A DNA stretch of 64,000 bases from Onchocerca volvulus (taxonomy: Eukaryota > Nematoda > Chromadorea > Rhabditida > Onchocercidae): NCBI GenBank assembly GCA_000499405.2, contig HG738140.1, positions 11,869,560 through 11,933,559 on the forward strand, read 5' to 3'. The translations under genes and the position numbers were made by a program. The notes below the pieces were generated by a model. The model had not been told where the DNA came from. It saw only the letters and a program-made list of their open reading frames with translations, and searched no databases. Positions 63,001 through 64,000 of this stretch are shown piece after piece. The stretch's first letter is position 1; the number at the start of each line of letters is the position of its first letter.

Positions 63001-64000
63001 GCAGATAAATTTCATGCAAATTTTCGATTTCAACCTGAATTCGTGACCTAAATTTTGGCTGAAAGATGAAATGTTTGATTTTATTTCTTCTGGACATATA
63101 TCCGATTCATTATCGATCGAGATTATAGAAGTTGAAAATGGAAGGAAATAAATAGAATTTTAACAGTTAATGAAGTTATTTACTTCACTTCACATTAATT
63201 TAATAATTTCAATTTGAATATTTTAATTGTTACATTTCATTTACATACTAATTTTATAATTTTAATTTAATATTTCAGTTTTCATCCTTAGTTATTGTAA
63301 ATTTGAATTTCCGAAACTAATTTTTAATATTTCGTAAATTCTTCTTAAACGACATAATATCTAACTCTTACAAATAGAAATTCAAACAAGTTCGACAAAT
63401 TTGTAGACGAAACAAATTCTTCGATTTGTTTCATGAAGCATGTTTTCACATGCCATTTCTCTTCCTGTGTTCTGATTATCACGAAATCAAAATGATTTCA
63501 AAGTTCTCGCGTTTTTTTTCTTGTCAATCTTCTCACAACGATACAAATTTAGGCATAAAAACCTTTTTTTTTTTTTTATAGATATTTGAAAACTTTCACC
63601 CTTTATTTCGTGAAAAACGAAATAAGTGAATTTGATGAGTATCACTGTAATCATTAAGTGGTTTCATCAAATATTTAGAATTTCAAGCAAAATGGATCTC
63701 TTTTTTCTCAAAAAAATCTGAGTAAATTACCACACCAAAACCTAAATTCATTTACAGTGCTTGTGTTTTTTTCTATTTCTCCTCTTTTAATTGGTGATAA
63801 TTAATTAATGAAATTTGATTGATAATTATAAGCTAATATTATGATACAAGGAAATTAAGATTCAGATTCGTATAATTGGTCTCATGAGAGATAAAAAGTG
63901 ACAGTTTACTGAATTTCAAAAATTTTCTGCAGGAAAATATGATCGAATATGAAAGTTATTAAAAAACCAAACTTTTGAAATTGAAATTTTGTGCAAAAGA
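63001..64000. other. AT-rich right edge without recognised gene
   Basis: I found no exon with homology, no RNA gene and no long repeat here. A T-run followed by ATAG at about 63567-63580 is an isolated acceptor-like site. Confidence 0.5.

Noticed and set aside
1..64000. tRNA, rRNA, CRISPR, bacterial endosymbiont insert or virus-like gene
   Set aside because: I searched by eye for B-box motifs, repeats with spacers and long intronless prokaryote-like frames and found none that held up.

Overview
The window is AT-rich eukaryotic DNA with many short exons, GT-AG introns of roughly 50 bp to 2.3 kb, pyrimidine-rich acceptors that are often TTTCAG, and acceptors just upstream of several start codons that could take a spliced leader. 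Gene content, intron style and base composition suggest a nematode, probably a spirurid/filarial-type worm; the species is inference. No prokaryotic genes, CRISPR array, rRNA or clear tRNA was seen. Every computed ORF is an exon, an exon plus intron read-through, or a shadow, so genes were rebuilt by joining exons whose splice phases agree. For four multi-exon models the summed coding length is an exact multiple of three with one open frame: ArfGAP 547 codons, APC1 1765, SLC26 778 and the cysteine-rich protein 370. The 161-codon CEP295-like model also closes, but only by assuming a GC-AG intron.

Layout. 1-1888 (-): 5' part of a TSSK-like protein kinase running off the left edge. 3441-15179 (+): WASHC4/SWIP, the WASH-complex subunit, about 24 exons. 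15180-16082: a GC-richer regulatory stretch with E-box/CRE-like sites. 16083-22926 (+): an ArfGAP2/3 orthologue with two possible last exons. 24123-43882 (-): APC1, the largest APC/C subunit, 38 exons, convergent with ArfGAP. 44944-46488 (+): a compact basic coiled-coil protein resembling the N-terminus of CEP295/Ana1, divergent from APC1. 47315-52052 (-): an unrecognised cysteine-rich, probably secreted protein. 53969-61157 (-): an SLC26/SulP anion transporter with STAS domain, 17 exons. 62739-62942 (-): a 67-residue single-exon gene with a TATA-like box and a poly(A) signal. 62943-64000: no gene recognised.

The genes share no single pathway. WASHC4 (endosomal actin) and ArfGAP (COPI/Golgi) are neighbouring membrane-traffic genes; APC1 and the CEP295-like gene are divergent neighbours with possible cell-division roles (cyclosome, centriole). 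No operon is evident.

Most unusual points: a short CEP295-like protein with an apparent GC-AG intron; three long inverted repeats within 2 kb around the APC1/CEP295-like divergent promoter, two with pre-miRNA-like geometry; alternative 3' exons of ArfGAP; a compressed APC1 loop retaining S/T-P sites; isolated coding-like peptides in intergenic or intronic DNA; and several tandem repeats near the right end.
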